From contig CALLWB010000070.1 in NCBI GenBank assembly GCA_938016265.1, positions 1 to 64,000 of the forward strand: a DNA stretch of 64,000 nt, written 5' to 3'. The stretch comes from an uncultured Saprospiraceae bacterium. GTDB taxonomy: Bacteria; Bacteroidota; Bacteroidia; Chitinophagales; Saprospiraceae. Positions 26,256 through 34,456 of this stretch are shown here, piece after piece (position 1 is the stretch's first letter; each line of letters opens with the position of its first letter). Below the pieces are notes generated by a model. It did not search any database. It was not told where the DNA came from and saw only the letters and a program-made list of their open reading frames with translations. The position numbers and the translations under genes are program-made.

Positions 26256-27497
26256 ATGACGATTTATACTTTAGTATTGTACACTGCTATCGCTGCAGGA
26301 ATTGTAAGCGGAGTTTCAAGTCTAATCCGCAAACCAGAATCTTGGCTTGTCGATTATATCAAAAACTTTGTAGGCTGTTTGTTCATCTTTTCTGGTTTCG
26401 TAAAGGCAATCGACCCGATGGGTACCGCTTTTAAGATGAATGACTATCTGGCTGAATTTAACTTAAAAGACCTGCTCGGAGGCTTGGCCTTATTCGGCTC
26501 TGTTTTTATGATTGTGCTAGAATTCGCATTAGGGTTTGCCCTGATATTCGGTGTTTTTAGAAAATGGACAGTCTGGATAATGGTTCCAGTGATTGTGTTT
26601 TTCACGTTTCTGACTGGCTATACCTCTGTAACTGGGAATGTTACAGATTGTGGTTGTTTTGGTGACTTCTTGAAATTGAAACCGATCGTTTCTTTTTCTA
26701 AGGATATTGTACTCTCTGTCTTGACGGCTTTTCTAGTGATCAACTGGAAAAAAATCACCCCAATATTCACGCAAGGAAATATAATCCCTAAAGCACTCGT
26801 CGGATTAGCCACGGTTGGTTCGTTATGGTTTTGCTTCAGCAATTTCTATTCAGGACTCCCATGGAAAGACTTCCGCCCATTCAAAGAAGGAATCAACCTA
26901 CCAGAAGCCAAAGCTGTCGAAGAAAGAGACATACAAGTGGCAACCACCTACTACACACTCACTAACAGCCAAACAAAAGAAGAAATCGAAGTCACCACAA
27001 AAGACTATACCGCCAAAAAAGAATACTGGCAAAAAGGAACTCCATGGAGTATCGATAAAGAACGCTCCAGAAAAGTAGTTCACCACGAAGGAAGCGACTC
27101 CAAGCTACTAGAGTTTGAATATTCCAATTCCGAAGGTGTAGATGTCATGGAAGAAACCATGAGCAACCCCGATTATAGTTTTATGGTGGTCTCCTACAGT
27201 CGCGAAAAGGCAAACATGGAAGGATTCAAAAAAACAAATAAAATTCTAGCGGATGCAGAAGCCGCTGGCAAAAAAGCATTTTGCGTTACCAAATTGGGTG
27301 CTCCGGACGAAATCGAAGCATTCCGCCATAAAATTCAAGCAGCTTATCCGTTTTACACCGCAGATGATATCATGCTAAAAACTATCATCCGTTCTAATCC
27401 TGGACTATTGCTCTTGAAAAACGGAACAGTGATCAAAAAATTCCACCATCGAGAACTGTCTGACTTTGCAACGATCCAGAAAACATACATGAAATAA
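26256..27497 (+). CDS. DoxX/MauE-like membrane protein with C-terminal domain (BT_3928 family)
   Basis: 413 residues. The N-terminal half (1-210) has about five transmembrane segments and a MauE/DoxX-like core: FSGFVKAIDPMGTAFK, then TSVTGNVTDCGCFGDF with a Cys pair typical of MauE-type proteins. The C-terminal half is soluble and periplasmic- or cytosol-facing, ending SNPGLLLLKNGTVIKKFHH, which resembles a thioredoxin-like strand pattern. NCBI names such Bacteroidota proteins the BT_3928 family, from general knowledge. It is the first gene of a three-gene transcript with a permease and shikimate kinase. Confidence 0.85.
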   Translation: MTIYTLVLYTAIAAGIVSGVSSLIRKPESWLVDYIKNFVGCLFIFSGFVKAIDPMGTAFKMNDYLAEFNLKDLLGGLALFGSVFMIVLEFALGFALIFGVFRKWTVWIMVPVIVFFTFLTGYTSVTGNVTDCGCFGDFLKLKPIVSFSKDIVLSVLTAFLVINWKKITPIFTQGNIIPKALVGLATVGSLWFCFSNFYSGLPWKDFRPFKEGINLPEAKAVEERDIQVATTYYTLTNSQTKEEIEVTTKDYTAKKEYWQKGTPWSIDKERSRKVVHHEGSDSKLLEFEYSNSEGVDVMEETMSNPDYSFMVVSYSREKANMEGFKKTNKILADAEAAGKKAFCVTKLGAPDEIEAFRHKIQAAYPFYTADDIMLKTIIRSNPGLLLLKNGTVIKKFHHRELSDFATIQKTYMK

Positions 27498-27518
27498 CGA
27501 ATTATCCACAACACCAAT

Positions 27519-28754
27519 ATGCAAGAATCCTTTATTCAAAAATACCTTTTTCCTAATTGGAAATGGCTGGCCTTCGCTGCTATCTGTCTCTTGGTATTTA
27601 TCTATAAAGGAGGTGATTTTTTTGGTTCCGTCTGGTTGATAACCATCATTTGCACCTTGATAGCTACAGGAATTGTAACTATCAAAAACCCCGGATATAT
27701 GATGCGAAGAATGGGATATGGTGCGATTGTCCTTGTGTTCGTTTCTGTTATTATCTCTAGTATCGTTTATTTGGCCCCGGTAGATCCTGCGCGGCTAACC
27801 TTTGGCCAACGGACCGACGAAGCTTCCCTGGAGCAAAAGCGGAAAGAACTGGGATTGGATCAACCACTGTATGTCCAATTGGTTTTATATTTGAACGATA
27901 TTTCGCCGATTTCCTTGTACGAACATTCTGATAAAAATCAAGAAAAATACAATTACACAAAATTATTTCCCTTAGGCGAAAAATCTCTTGTTCTAAAATC
28001 GCCTTATCTAAGAGAATCCTACCAAACTGGACGGGACGTCAAAGGGTTGCTCATCGAACGAGTCCCACGAACGGCCATACTCGCATTTACGTCTATGGCA
28101 TTGGCCATCATGATTGGTATTGTGCTCGGAGTAATTGCTTCCTTGAAGCAACATTCGTGGTTTGATAATGCAGCTGTGATCACTTCTGTACTTGGTTATT
28201 CTTTGCCGAGTTATGTAACTGGGATTATTATCGCAATCGTCTTTGGTTATTACCTTGCTCCTTGGACCGGGTTAAATTTACAAGGAGGACTTGTGGATAT
28301 TTCCGATGATTTAGATACCTTTGGGCAAGAAGTATATGTTTGGAAAAACTTAATTCTTCCAGTGATAGCACTTGGCATTCGTCCTGTAGCGCTGATAACG
28401 CAGCTTACCAGAAGCACGATGTTGGAAGTGTTGTCTGAAGATTATATAAGAACAGCAAAGTCTAAAGGACTTTCAAAATTTAATGTGGTATTTAAACATG
28501 GCTTGCGCAATGCTTTAAACCCGGTAGTTACGGCTGCTTCTGGATGGTTTGCTGCATTATTGGCAGGCGCATTTTTTATAGAAAATGTATTTAGTTATAA
28601 TGGCCTTGGTTTATTGACGGTAGAAGCCTTACTTGATTTTGATATACCGGTAGTATTAGGCTGTGTTCTATTTGCATCTATTGTATTTGTTGTTATCAAC
28701 ATATTGATTGATATTCTGTACGCATATCTAGACCCAAGAGTGAGTATTCAATAA
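27519..28754 (+). CDS. OppB/DppB-type ABC transporter permease
   Basis: 411-residue inner-membrane permease of the peptide/nickel uptake class. It contains the binding-protein-dependent transport core: LLIERVPRTAILAFTSMALA, SYVTGIIIAIVFGYY, and the EAA-type loop YIRTAKSKGLSKFNVVFKHG. About 80 soluble residues (SISPISLYEHSDK ...) sit between the first membrane segments, as in Bacteroidota OppB homologues. It starts 21 bp after the DoxX-like stop. No ATPase, second permease or binding protein lies next to it, so the partners are elsewhere. Confidence 0.93.
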   Translation: MQESFIQKYLFPNWKWLAFAAICLLVFIYKGGDFFGSVWLITIICTLIATGIVTIKNPGYMMRRMGYGAIVLVFVSVIISSIVYLAPVDPARLTFGQRTDEASLEQKRKELGLDQPLYVQLVLYLNDISPISLYEHSDKNQEKYNYTKLFPLGEKSLVLKSPYLRESYQTGRDVKGLLIERVPRTAILAFTSMALAIMIGIVLGVIASLKQHSWFDNAAVITSVLGYSLPSYVTGIIIAIVFGYYLAPWTGLNLQGGLVDISDDLDTFGQEVYVWKNLILPVIALGIRPVALITQLTRSTMLEVLSEDYIRTAKSKGLSKFNVVFKHGLRNALNPVVTAASGWFAALLAGAFFIENVFSYNGLGLLTVEALLDFDIPVVLGCVLFASIVFVVINILIDILYAYLDPRVSIQ

Positions 28755-28770
28755 CATCAATTGATTTTAC

Positions 28771-29286
28771 ATGAAGCTTTTTATTCTAGGTTATATGGGA
28801 GCCGGTAAATCTCATACTGGGCGCTTGCTCGCGCAAAAAATAGACGTCCCTTTCCTCGACATGGATGAGCAAATCGAGCTCCAGGAAGGGAAATCCATCT
28901 CTACCATTTTCGACACCATAGGGGAGGATGGATTCAGACAACTGGAACACAAGTATCTGGAGTCTTTAAGTACCATAGAAAGTGCCGTAATTGCGACTGG
29001 AGGTGGGACACCTTGTTTTCATGATAATATGGACTTGATGCAAAGTCAGGGCAAAACTATCTATCTGCGAACACATCCGAATTTACTAGTCCAGCGACTT
29101 TCAAAAGAACAGTCCAAGCGCCCCATCATTGCCAATCTGTCTCCAAAGGACTTACCATTATTTATTGGAGAACAAATCCAACTGCGCAGTTCATACTACG
29201 AGCAAGCAGAACTCGTCTATTTTCAGGAGGAAGAAGGGCAGGACATCGTCACTGAGTTGCTAGACCGACTAGCAATCCTGGGATAA
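28771..29286 (+). CDS. aroK: shikimate kinase
   Basis: 171-residue kinase phosphorylating shikimate to shikimate-3-phosphate in the chorismate pathway. P-loop GYMGAGKSHTG (8-18), shikimate-binding FLDMDEQIE, FRQLEHKYL (Arg), the ATGGGTPCF block, and the lid KEQSKRPI are all visible. Last gene of the operon, 16 bp after the permease. Its pathway leads to chorismate, which PabB (34.4 kb) uses. Confidence 0.96.
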   Translation: MKLFILGYMGAGKSHTGRLLAQKIDVPFLDMDEQIELQEGKSISTIFDTIGEDGFRQLEHKYLESLSTIESAVIATGGGTPCFHDNMDLMQSQGKTIYLRTHPNLLVQRLSKEQSKRPIIANLSPKDLPLFIGEQIQLRSSYYEQAELVYFQEEEGQDIVTELLDRLAILG

Positions 29287-29452
29287 TTTTTTGCAATTGT
29301 AATTTGAATGCTTCCTTCTCAACCGATTGATAGCTAACAAATAATCGCACCATCCTTTCATTTATAAGTTTATAAATTGGTAGTGACCAAGTCAGCACCA
29401 ACAAGTTTTTCGCTTATCTTACCACCCCAATTATTTATTCTTTAGAAAATAG

Positions 29453-29460
29453 TTATTTTT
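29453..29460 (+). promoter_or_regulatory. candidate -7 box (TATTTTTG) upstream of the GlsB-type gene
   Basis: TATTTTTG matches TAnnTTTG, 69 bp ahead of the start. No clear -33 TTG. Confidence 0.45.
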
Positions 29461-29529
29461 GCCCAACAAGAAATTATCGATCTTAAAATCTAGATAGATC
29501 ATATCTACCTAGTTAAACAAAAACTAAAA

Positions 29530-29844
29530 ATGGAAATAGGAAATATTATAAATATTGTTTTAATGGTAATTGTTGGTGCAGTATCCGGAACTTTAGCTGC
29601 CAGAATAATAAAAGGCAATCATTTCGGATTTGTAACAAATGCGATATTAGGAATAGCAGGAGCTGTCGTTGGGGGAGCAATTTTCAACTTTTTTGGTCTA
29701 ACTCCTGGAGCAAACATTGTCAAAGCAATATCGAATACTTTTGGTGTTAACTTACCACTGACTCTTGTAGGAATGATTGTCTCCGCAACGGTCGGTTCTA
29801 TCATCATTTTGAGAGTTGCCAGCCACCTCAAACGGATAAAGTAA
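29530..29844 (+). CDS. GlsB/YeaQ/YmgE-type small membrane protein
   Basis: 104-residue transglycosylase-associated family membrane protein with three hydrophobic segments and Gly-rich motifs (GAVSGTLAARIIKGNHFGF, LGIAGAVVGGAIFNFFG). The family name is historical; its function is unclear and linked in other bacteria to general stress. It is alone, downstream of a candidate promoter. Confidence 0.85.
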   Translation: MEIGNIINIVLMVIVGAVSGTLAARIIKGNHFGFVTNAILGIAGAVVGGAIFNFFGLTPGANIVKAISNTFGVNLPLTLVGMIVSATVGSIIILRVASHLKRIK

Positions 29845-29979
29845 CTACTGATTTTACTGAATTTCGTGATTTTATGTCGCTTCGATGACATAAATATGAC
29901 AAAAGTTAGGTCAAATACTCCAATAGATATAGAATTTATATTACTTTAGGTACAATTATTAAACATAAAAAACAATAAT

Positions 29980-30576
29980 ATGAACCTAAAACACGTAACT
30001 CTTTTATTATTATCTTTTGTTTTGTTACTATCTAGTTGCAAAAAAGATAAGCCCACTTGTGGAGATGGAAACGTAGACGTCGGCGAAGAATGCGATGGAG
30101 GAGCAAACTGTAATACTGATTGCACCAACATGGCTCCGATTACATTAACTCAAGCTATTCTTGACGGATCTACTAGTTTAGTAGTTTCATTGACAGGACA
30201 ACAAAATGGTCAGGATTTTGCACATAATGGATCTGGAATTAGCAGTGATTCTACTACTAGAGACATTTTTAGCACGGCAAGTTCAGTATCAGCTACACCT
30301 GCTGGAACAATTGTGACTAAGCACACTTACTTGAACAATCCTGATGGATCTAAGGGTGCTTTGCAAGTTACTTTCGCAATGATCAAACATTTAGAAGGAT
30401 GGTGGCCTGCAGGCAATGACTGGGAGTATGTGATGATGCCAAACGATGGTACTATCGATTACTCTGTAACTCCAAATGGAGATTTAAGCAAAGCAGCAGC
30501 AGTTGGACAACTAGACAGTTGTGATGGTTGTCATGCACTAGCAGACGGTGGTGATAGACTATTCATCAACGACTAG
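29980..30576 (+). CDS. lipoprotein with Cys-rich repeat motif and C-terminal CxxCH haem motif (cytochrome P460-like)
   Basis: 198 residues. The lipobox is LLLSSC (Cys20). Right after comes CGDGNVDVGEECD (27-39), the signature of Myxo-type Cys-rich (DUF4215-like) repeats, with NCNTDC completing one copy. The rest (about 100-198) carries WWPAGNDWEYVMM and ends with CDGCH (181-185) and DRLFIND, the pattern of cytochrome P460-type c-haem domains. If it is a c-type cytochrome, the haem is bound outside the cytoplasm, which fits a lipoprotein. The combination is unusual. It converges on the haloperoxidase-family gene across a shared terminator. Confidence 0.75.
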   Translation: MNLKHVTLLLLSFVLLLSSCKKDKPTCGDGNVDVGEECDGGANCNTDCTNMAPITLTQAILDGSTSLVVSLTGQQNGQDFAHNGSGISSDSTTRDIFSTASSVSATPAGTIVTKHTYLNNPDGSKGALQVTFAMIKHLEGWWPAGNDWEYVMMPNDGTIDYSVTPNGDLSKAAAVGQLDSCDGCHALADGGDRLFIND

Positions 30577-30626
30577 TTGAGCATGGCCAATTACTAACGT
30601 TTAACCAACGTTTAAAACAAAAAATA

Positions 30627-30668
30627 AAAAGAGGTGAGTGAAGAAGAATATCTTCACTCACCTCTTTT
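30627..30668. terminator. bidirectional terminator between convergent genes
   Basis: An 18-bp perfect stem, AAAAGAGGTGAGTGAAGA / TCTTCACTCACCTCTTTT, with a 6-base loop and T-runs on both strands. It lies between the stops at 30576 (+) and 30756 (-), so it can end both transcripts. Confidence 0.93.
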
Positions 30669-30755
30669 CATTTTTTTGTTCAAGCATTCCACTCAATAAG
30701 AGTTACTCTTCATTGTACTTCTACCATTCCACAACTCAACAACATAACACCTCAA

Positions 30756-33395
30756 TTAATTCTGAGGCACACCAGAGAATATTCCGTTGTTAATACTCCA
30801 CAAAGTTCGGTCAGTACCAGAAATGTCGCCATTCATATTCAAATCAGACGGAAGGTATTTTCCGAAGAACCCATTCTCCTCTACCCATTCGTAATAATCT
30901 TCTCCATTAATGTCGAATTTTCCTGTGGCAGAATCTTGAGAAAGATCGCCAACATACATCGCCCAAACACCAGGGCTAACTTCTTTTTGACTAGACCCCG
31001 CTACAGAGTAGGATGGAGATGACCGAAAATCATAACTCAACGTATTATTAGAGATAACAATCGGATTAGGAGACATAGCAACAAGGTGGTTTCTATGCTG
31101 CAACATCACATAATAAGATTGAGTAGGATCAAGGCTGGTATTGCAGGTATCGACCATAGCAATATATCCATCCTTGTACAATAAAGCCGCACTGGAATAA
31201 ACCTCATCTGCAGGGGAGGGGCTTGTCAAAAGCGTTACTAATATCCAATCAACAACATCCGCATCATAATCACTATTCGTGAAGTTGATACCTTCCCGAC
31301 CTGGATACAACCAAGGCGCAACAGTATAGGGCTGCCCAGGAGCTCCAGCAGAATGCGTAGGATTGAAGGGGGTTTGGCCTGGCAAAACAGCGTATTGCGT
31401 ATTCAAAGCCGTACTCATTTCCATGGTCGTTGTATCTAGTGGACCTTCCAGGAAGGCATACAATTCTAAACTAATTTTCTCTGCACAGAAATAACTTTCT
31501 GCTAGTGCGAAGGCATTAACACCAATATCTATTCCCATTCGTCTACCAGGAATATCGTCTGCCGGTGGATGTATTCCGCCCCATATACGAGACAAACTGC
31601 ACTGATCAGAAGCATCACGATAAGTCGCCCATTGCAAATTAAAGCTCACACTTGGCCCATCTTCAAATACAAGGAATGTATTCATAGTAACAGGAAATTC
31701 TCCCATTCCACCAGGAAAAAATTCATCCCCTGTCAATAAAGTCATAACTTCAGCTGCTGCACGAGAAAAAGTGGAATGTCCGGAGACATATCCCGCAAAT
31801 GGAGGGGTAACAAACGAAGGTCGTTGATAAGGCCACCAATCTTCCGCTAAAATCCAGCCAACTCCAGCAACTGTATTTGCTGGATTGCCAATATAGTCGG
31901 GCCCTCTCCACGCTTTTACTTTTATCTTACCAACGTCTGCATTGCCGACTCCTGCTAGCGGGTCTCCTGCAAGTACCACCTCGATGAAGCCAGGCTCTAA
32001 TTCAATACCTCCTGGATGATAACTTGGCTGTCCAGGATCAGAACTTTGTCCCATATCTGCCATACAACGAATTGCAGAGATGGGTCGTAGATAATCATAC
32101 CATCCTTTATTTCCCCAAGCAGTAATGGCCGCATCATGCACCGCTCCTCCCAAAGTAAAATAGGCTTTTACATCCCATTCCAAATCACATAATTCTGGAC
32201 CAACACCCTTAAATCTCTTTTCAAAATCAGGATGATCATTTACATAGTTTAATAAGGTATACCAGTGCCCTGGAGGTGTCTCTGAGTCTGGGCCATCTGC
32301 CCAAAATTCTGCTAGAACTCTGGTGTAATCGCCTCTTGGCACCATCTGCGGTGCGTAGGGGAGACCTGTTTTGGGATTTACACTGTGTCCCTGGCTAGTA
32401 TCACCGCCGTTTACATCATCATAAAAATTTTGTAAATCAGGAATAGTGGAGGGGAGTGCAGGAAGGTTTCCAATTGATGCTGGAGAAATATCAATCATTA
32501 CCCCATCTGTTGGGTCCAAATGTGACGACCATTTAGAGACGAGTGCAAAGCCCCATTTGTATTCATTGGAAAAGCCTGAATTGTTGGCAGTATCAATCTG
32601 TGGTGGCGCTCCCTGATCGTGATAAACCCAATAATCAGCATTGTTTCTGGTATAAATGGTTAGGTCGCTTGCTTTTAAGGCAAATGGCGAAACTGTTCCC
32701 CACTCAGGACTTAAAAATGGAGGTGTGTTATAAGGTATTTGATTTCCGGATTGGTCAATAAAAACATCAAGTGTTAAGGGTTGCCATCTATTCAAATCCT
32801 GGATGTTGGGATTGCCTGAAAAATTGGTCACCAAAGGTGGATTTATTGGGCTGTAGAACAGATTGGCATAATCATTCTGCTCATTGGAGTTGTCTTGTAA
32901 ACCGAAGTTAATAAGGCACTGGGCAATGTAATTGCCAAGATGTGCTGGATTTCCAGTTGTGTAGTCTGTAGAAGTAACCGATGCGTCGTATCCTAGATCT
33001 ACCACCATCAATACATCAAATTTAGGCAGAGATTGGTTTGCTCCTGGTGAATTTGCAAATCGATACCTTAAAAGTCGATACGCCGCATAGCTAATCGCTT
33101 CATCTCTAGCTGCCTCAAGGTCGGCAGGAGCGCTGATGCCGGAGAACAGGCAGGTATATCCATCGACTGTTTTCCCTAGCATATAGGTTTCTGCTGTATG
33201 ATCGTAGGCTGCCCATGCATCGTACATGGCAACACTTACGTGGAATAGGTTTCTTGCATGGACAGTTGGTCTTGCAAAATCTTTTCTGATGGCTTCAAGT
33301 GCCACTTCATTCCACTCTCTTGCTACAGAGTGTTGACTATAAAGGTCTGAAAATGAAAGAAGCCCAAGTAGGAGTATGGAGATATATTTGGTCAT
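30756..33395 (-). CDS. secreted vanadium-dependent haloperoxidase-family (PAP2) protein with dockerin-like C-terminus
   Basis: 879 residues with a signal peptide (ending LYSQ). The PAP2/vanadium haloperoxidase signatures are all present: KGWYDYLRPISAIR (Lys and Arg), GYVSGHSTFSRAAAE with His540, and RIWGGIHPPADDIPGRR with the second His. These residues bind vanadate or phosphate. The family oxidises halides with peroxide, or hydrolyses phosphate esters; the choice cannot be made from sequence. The extreme C-terminus (about 835-879) reads GKFDINGEDYYEW and DLNMNGDISGTDRTLW, two Asn/Asp-rich loops like a type I dockerin. Alone on its strand, with a shared terminator. Confidence 0.9.
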   Translation of the reverse strand: MTKYISILLLGLLSFSDLYSQHSVAREWNEVALEAIRKDFARPTVHARNLFHVSVAMYDAWAAYDHTAETYMLGKTVDGYTCLFSGISAPADLEAARDEAISYAAYRLLRYRFANSPGANQSLPKFDVLMVVDLGYDASVTSTDYTTGNPAHLGNYIAQCLINFGLQDNSNEQNDYANLFYSPINPPLVTNFSGNPNIQDLNRWQPLTLDVFIDQSGNQIPYNTPPFLSPEWGTVSPFALKASDLTIYTRNNADYWVYHDQGAPPQIDTANNSGFSNEYKWGFALVSKWSSHLDPTDGVMIDISPASIGNLPALPSTIPDLQNFYDDVNGGDTSQGHSVNPKTGLPYAPQMVPRGDYTRVLAEFWADGPDSETPPGHWYTLLNYVNDHPDFEKRFKGVGPELCDLEWDVKAYFTLGGAVHDAAITAWGNKGWYDYLRPISAIRCMADMGQSSDPGQPSYHPGGIELEPGFIEVVLAGDPLAGVGNADVGKIKVKAWRGPDYIGNPANTVAGVGWILAEDWWPYQRPSFVTPPFAGYVSGHSTFSRAAAEVMTLLTGDEFFPGGMGEFPVTMNTFLVFEDGPSVSFNLQWATYRDASDQCSLSRIWGGIHPPADDIPGRRMGIDIGVNAFALAESYFCAEKISLELYAFLEGPLDTTTMEMSTALNTQYAVLPGQTPFNPTHSAGAPGQPYTVAPWLYPGREGINFTNSDYDADVVDWILVTLLTSPSPADEVYSSAALLYKDGYIAMVDTCNTSLDPTQSYYVMLQHRNHLVAMSPNPIVISNNTLSYDFRSSPSYSVAGSSQKEVSPGVWAMYVGDLSQDSATGKFDINGEDYYEWVEENGFFGKYLPSDLNMNGDISGTDRTLWSINNGIFSGVPQN

Positions 33396-33838
33396 GTTTG
33401 GTTATTTCTGGTAATATAGAAGATAGTAAAAATAGGGCAAAAGTTGCATTCTAAAAACATAAAACACTAGTAAAAAAGGCAGTAATCCCACATTTTTTTA
33501 AACCAAATTTGTTAATAAGCTATAGGAAATTAGCCACAATCTATTGAATATTAACTATTTAATAAAGCATCCCTACACTTATTGGATGTTCTAGGAACCA
33601 GCACCAAGATGCCAACAAATTATTCAGATTCAATCATTTGCACGTTTCATTCAATTTCTAAAAAAGGATTGATTCCAAGTATGAAAAAAATCATTTAAAA
33701 TGTGTCCGGATACAAGATGATAAGTCTAATTAATTGAAGGGTTCAAACAATTCGAATTCTTTTGTTAATTTGCACCTATGGTGGCAATAATTTATTAACC
33801 AACTTCCATCCTAAAAACGGTCATTATCTTAAAATAGA
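33396..33838. other. divergent intergenic region between the haloperoxidase-family gene and pabA
   Basis: 443 bp with no gene. It must hold both promoters. I found no exact TAnnTTTG; the sequence TTAATTTG just ahead of pabA (near 33765-33772) is one base short of consensus. Confidence 0.45.
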
Positions 33839-34456
33839 ATGAAGACAATAATTATTGACAACTATGATTCGTTTACGTACAATTTGTTACAACAAGTGGC
33901 TAAATTGTCGGGAGATGTCCCGCTTGTACTGAAAAATGATGAAGCCTCTTTTGAGGAAATAATGGCTTTAAAACCAGATCACCTTATTCTATCTCCCGGA
34001 CCGGGTCGACCAGAAAAGGTAAAAGATTTTGGTGTCTGCAGGGAATTAATTTTACATTCTAATATGCCGATACTAGGCGTTTGCTTGGGTTTGCAGGGGA
34101 TCGCCCATGTATTTGGAGGAAGGGTTGTTCATGCAAAAGAACCTTTTCATGGAAGACTTAGTCGGGTAATCCACAATAATCAAGCTCTTTTTAACGATAT
34201 TCCATCTCCGTTTAATGTTGTACGATATCACTCTTTGGAAGTGACGGATTTGCCGGATTGCCTTGCCGTAACCGCTCAAACTGAAGACAAGGTGGTGATG
34301 GGCTTAGCTCATCGAGATCGTCCAATATGGGGCGTCCAATTCCACCCAGAATCAATTGCTACAGAATATGGTGATCAGATAATAAACAACTTCCTTTTTC
34401 TAGCGAAAGCCCATAAAGAAGTACCAAACAACGTATTGCTTAATGCCGAAAGATAA
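33839..34456 (+). CDS. pabA: aminodeoxychorismate synthase glutamine amidotransferase (component II)
   Basis: 205-residue class I glutamine amidotransferase that supplies ammonia to the chorismate-aminating partner. The catalytic triad is visible: Cys82 in GVCLGLQG, His169 and Glu171 in VQFHPES. PabA and TrpG are alike, and many bacteria share one. Here the partner is PabB-like, which favours folate synthesis. Its frame overlaps the pabB start by 14 nt. Confidence 0.93.
   Translation: MKTIIIDNYDSFTYNLLQQVAKLSGDVPLVLKNDEASFEEIMALKPDHLILSPGPGRPEKVKDFGVCRELILHSNMPILGVCLGLQGIAHVFGGRVVHAKEPFHGRLSRVIHNNQALFNDIPSPFNVVRYHSLEVTDLPDCLAVTAQTEDKVVMGLAHRDRPIWGVQFHPESIATEYGDQIINNFLFLAKAHKEVPNNVLLNAER

Noticed and set aside
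33735-33770. GGTTCAAACAATTCGAA resembling a tRNA T-arm
   Set aside because: No cloverleaf can be formed nearby.
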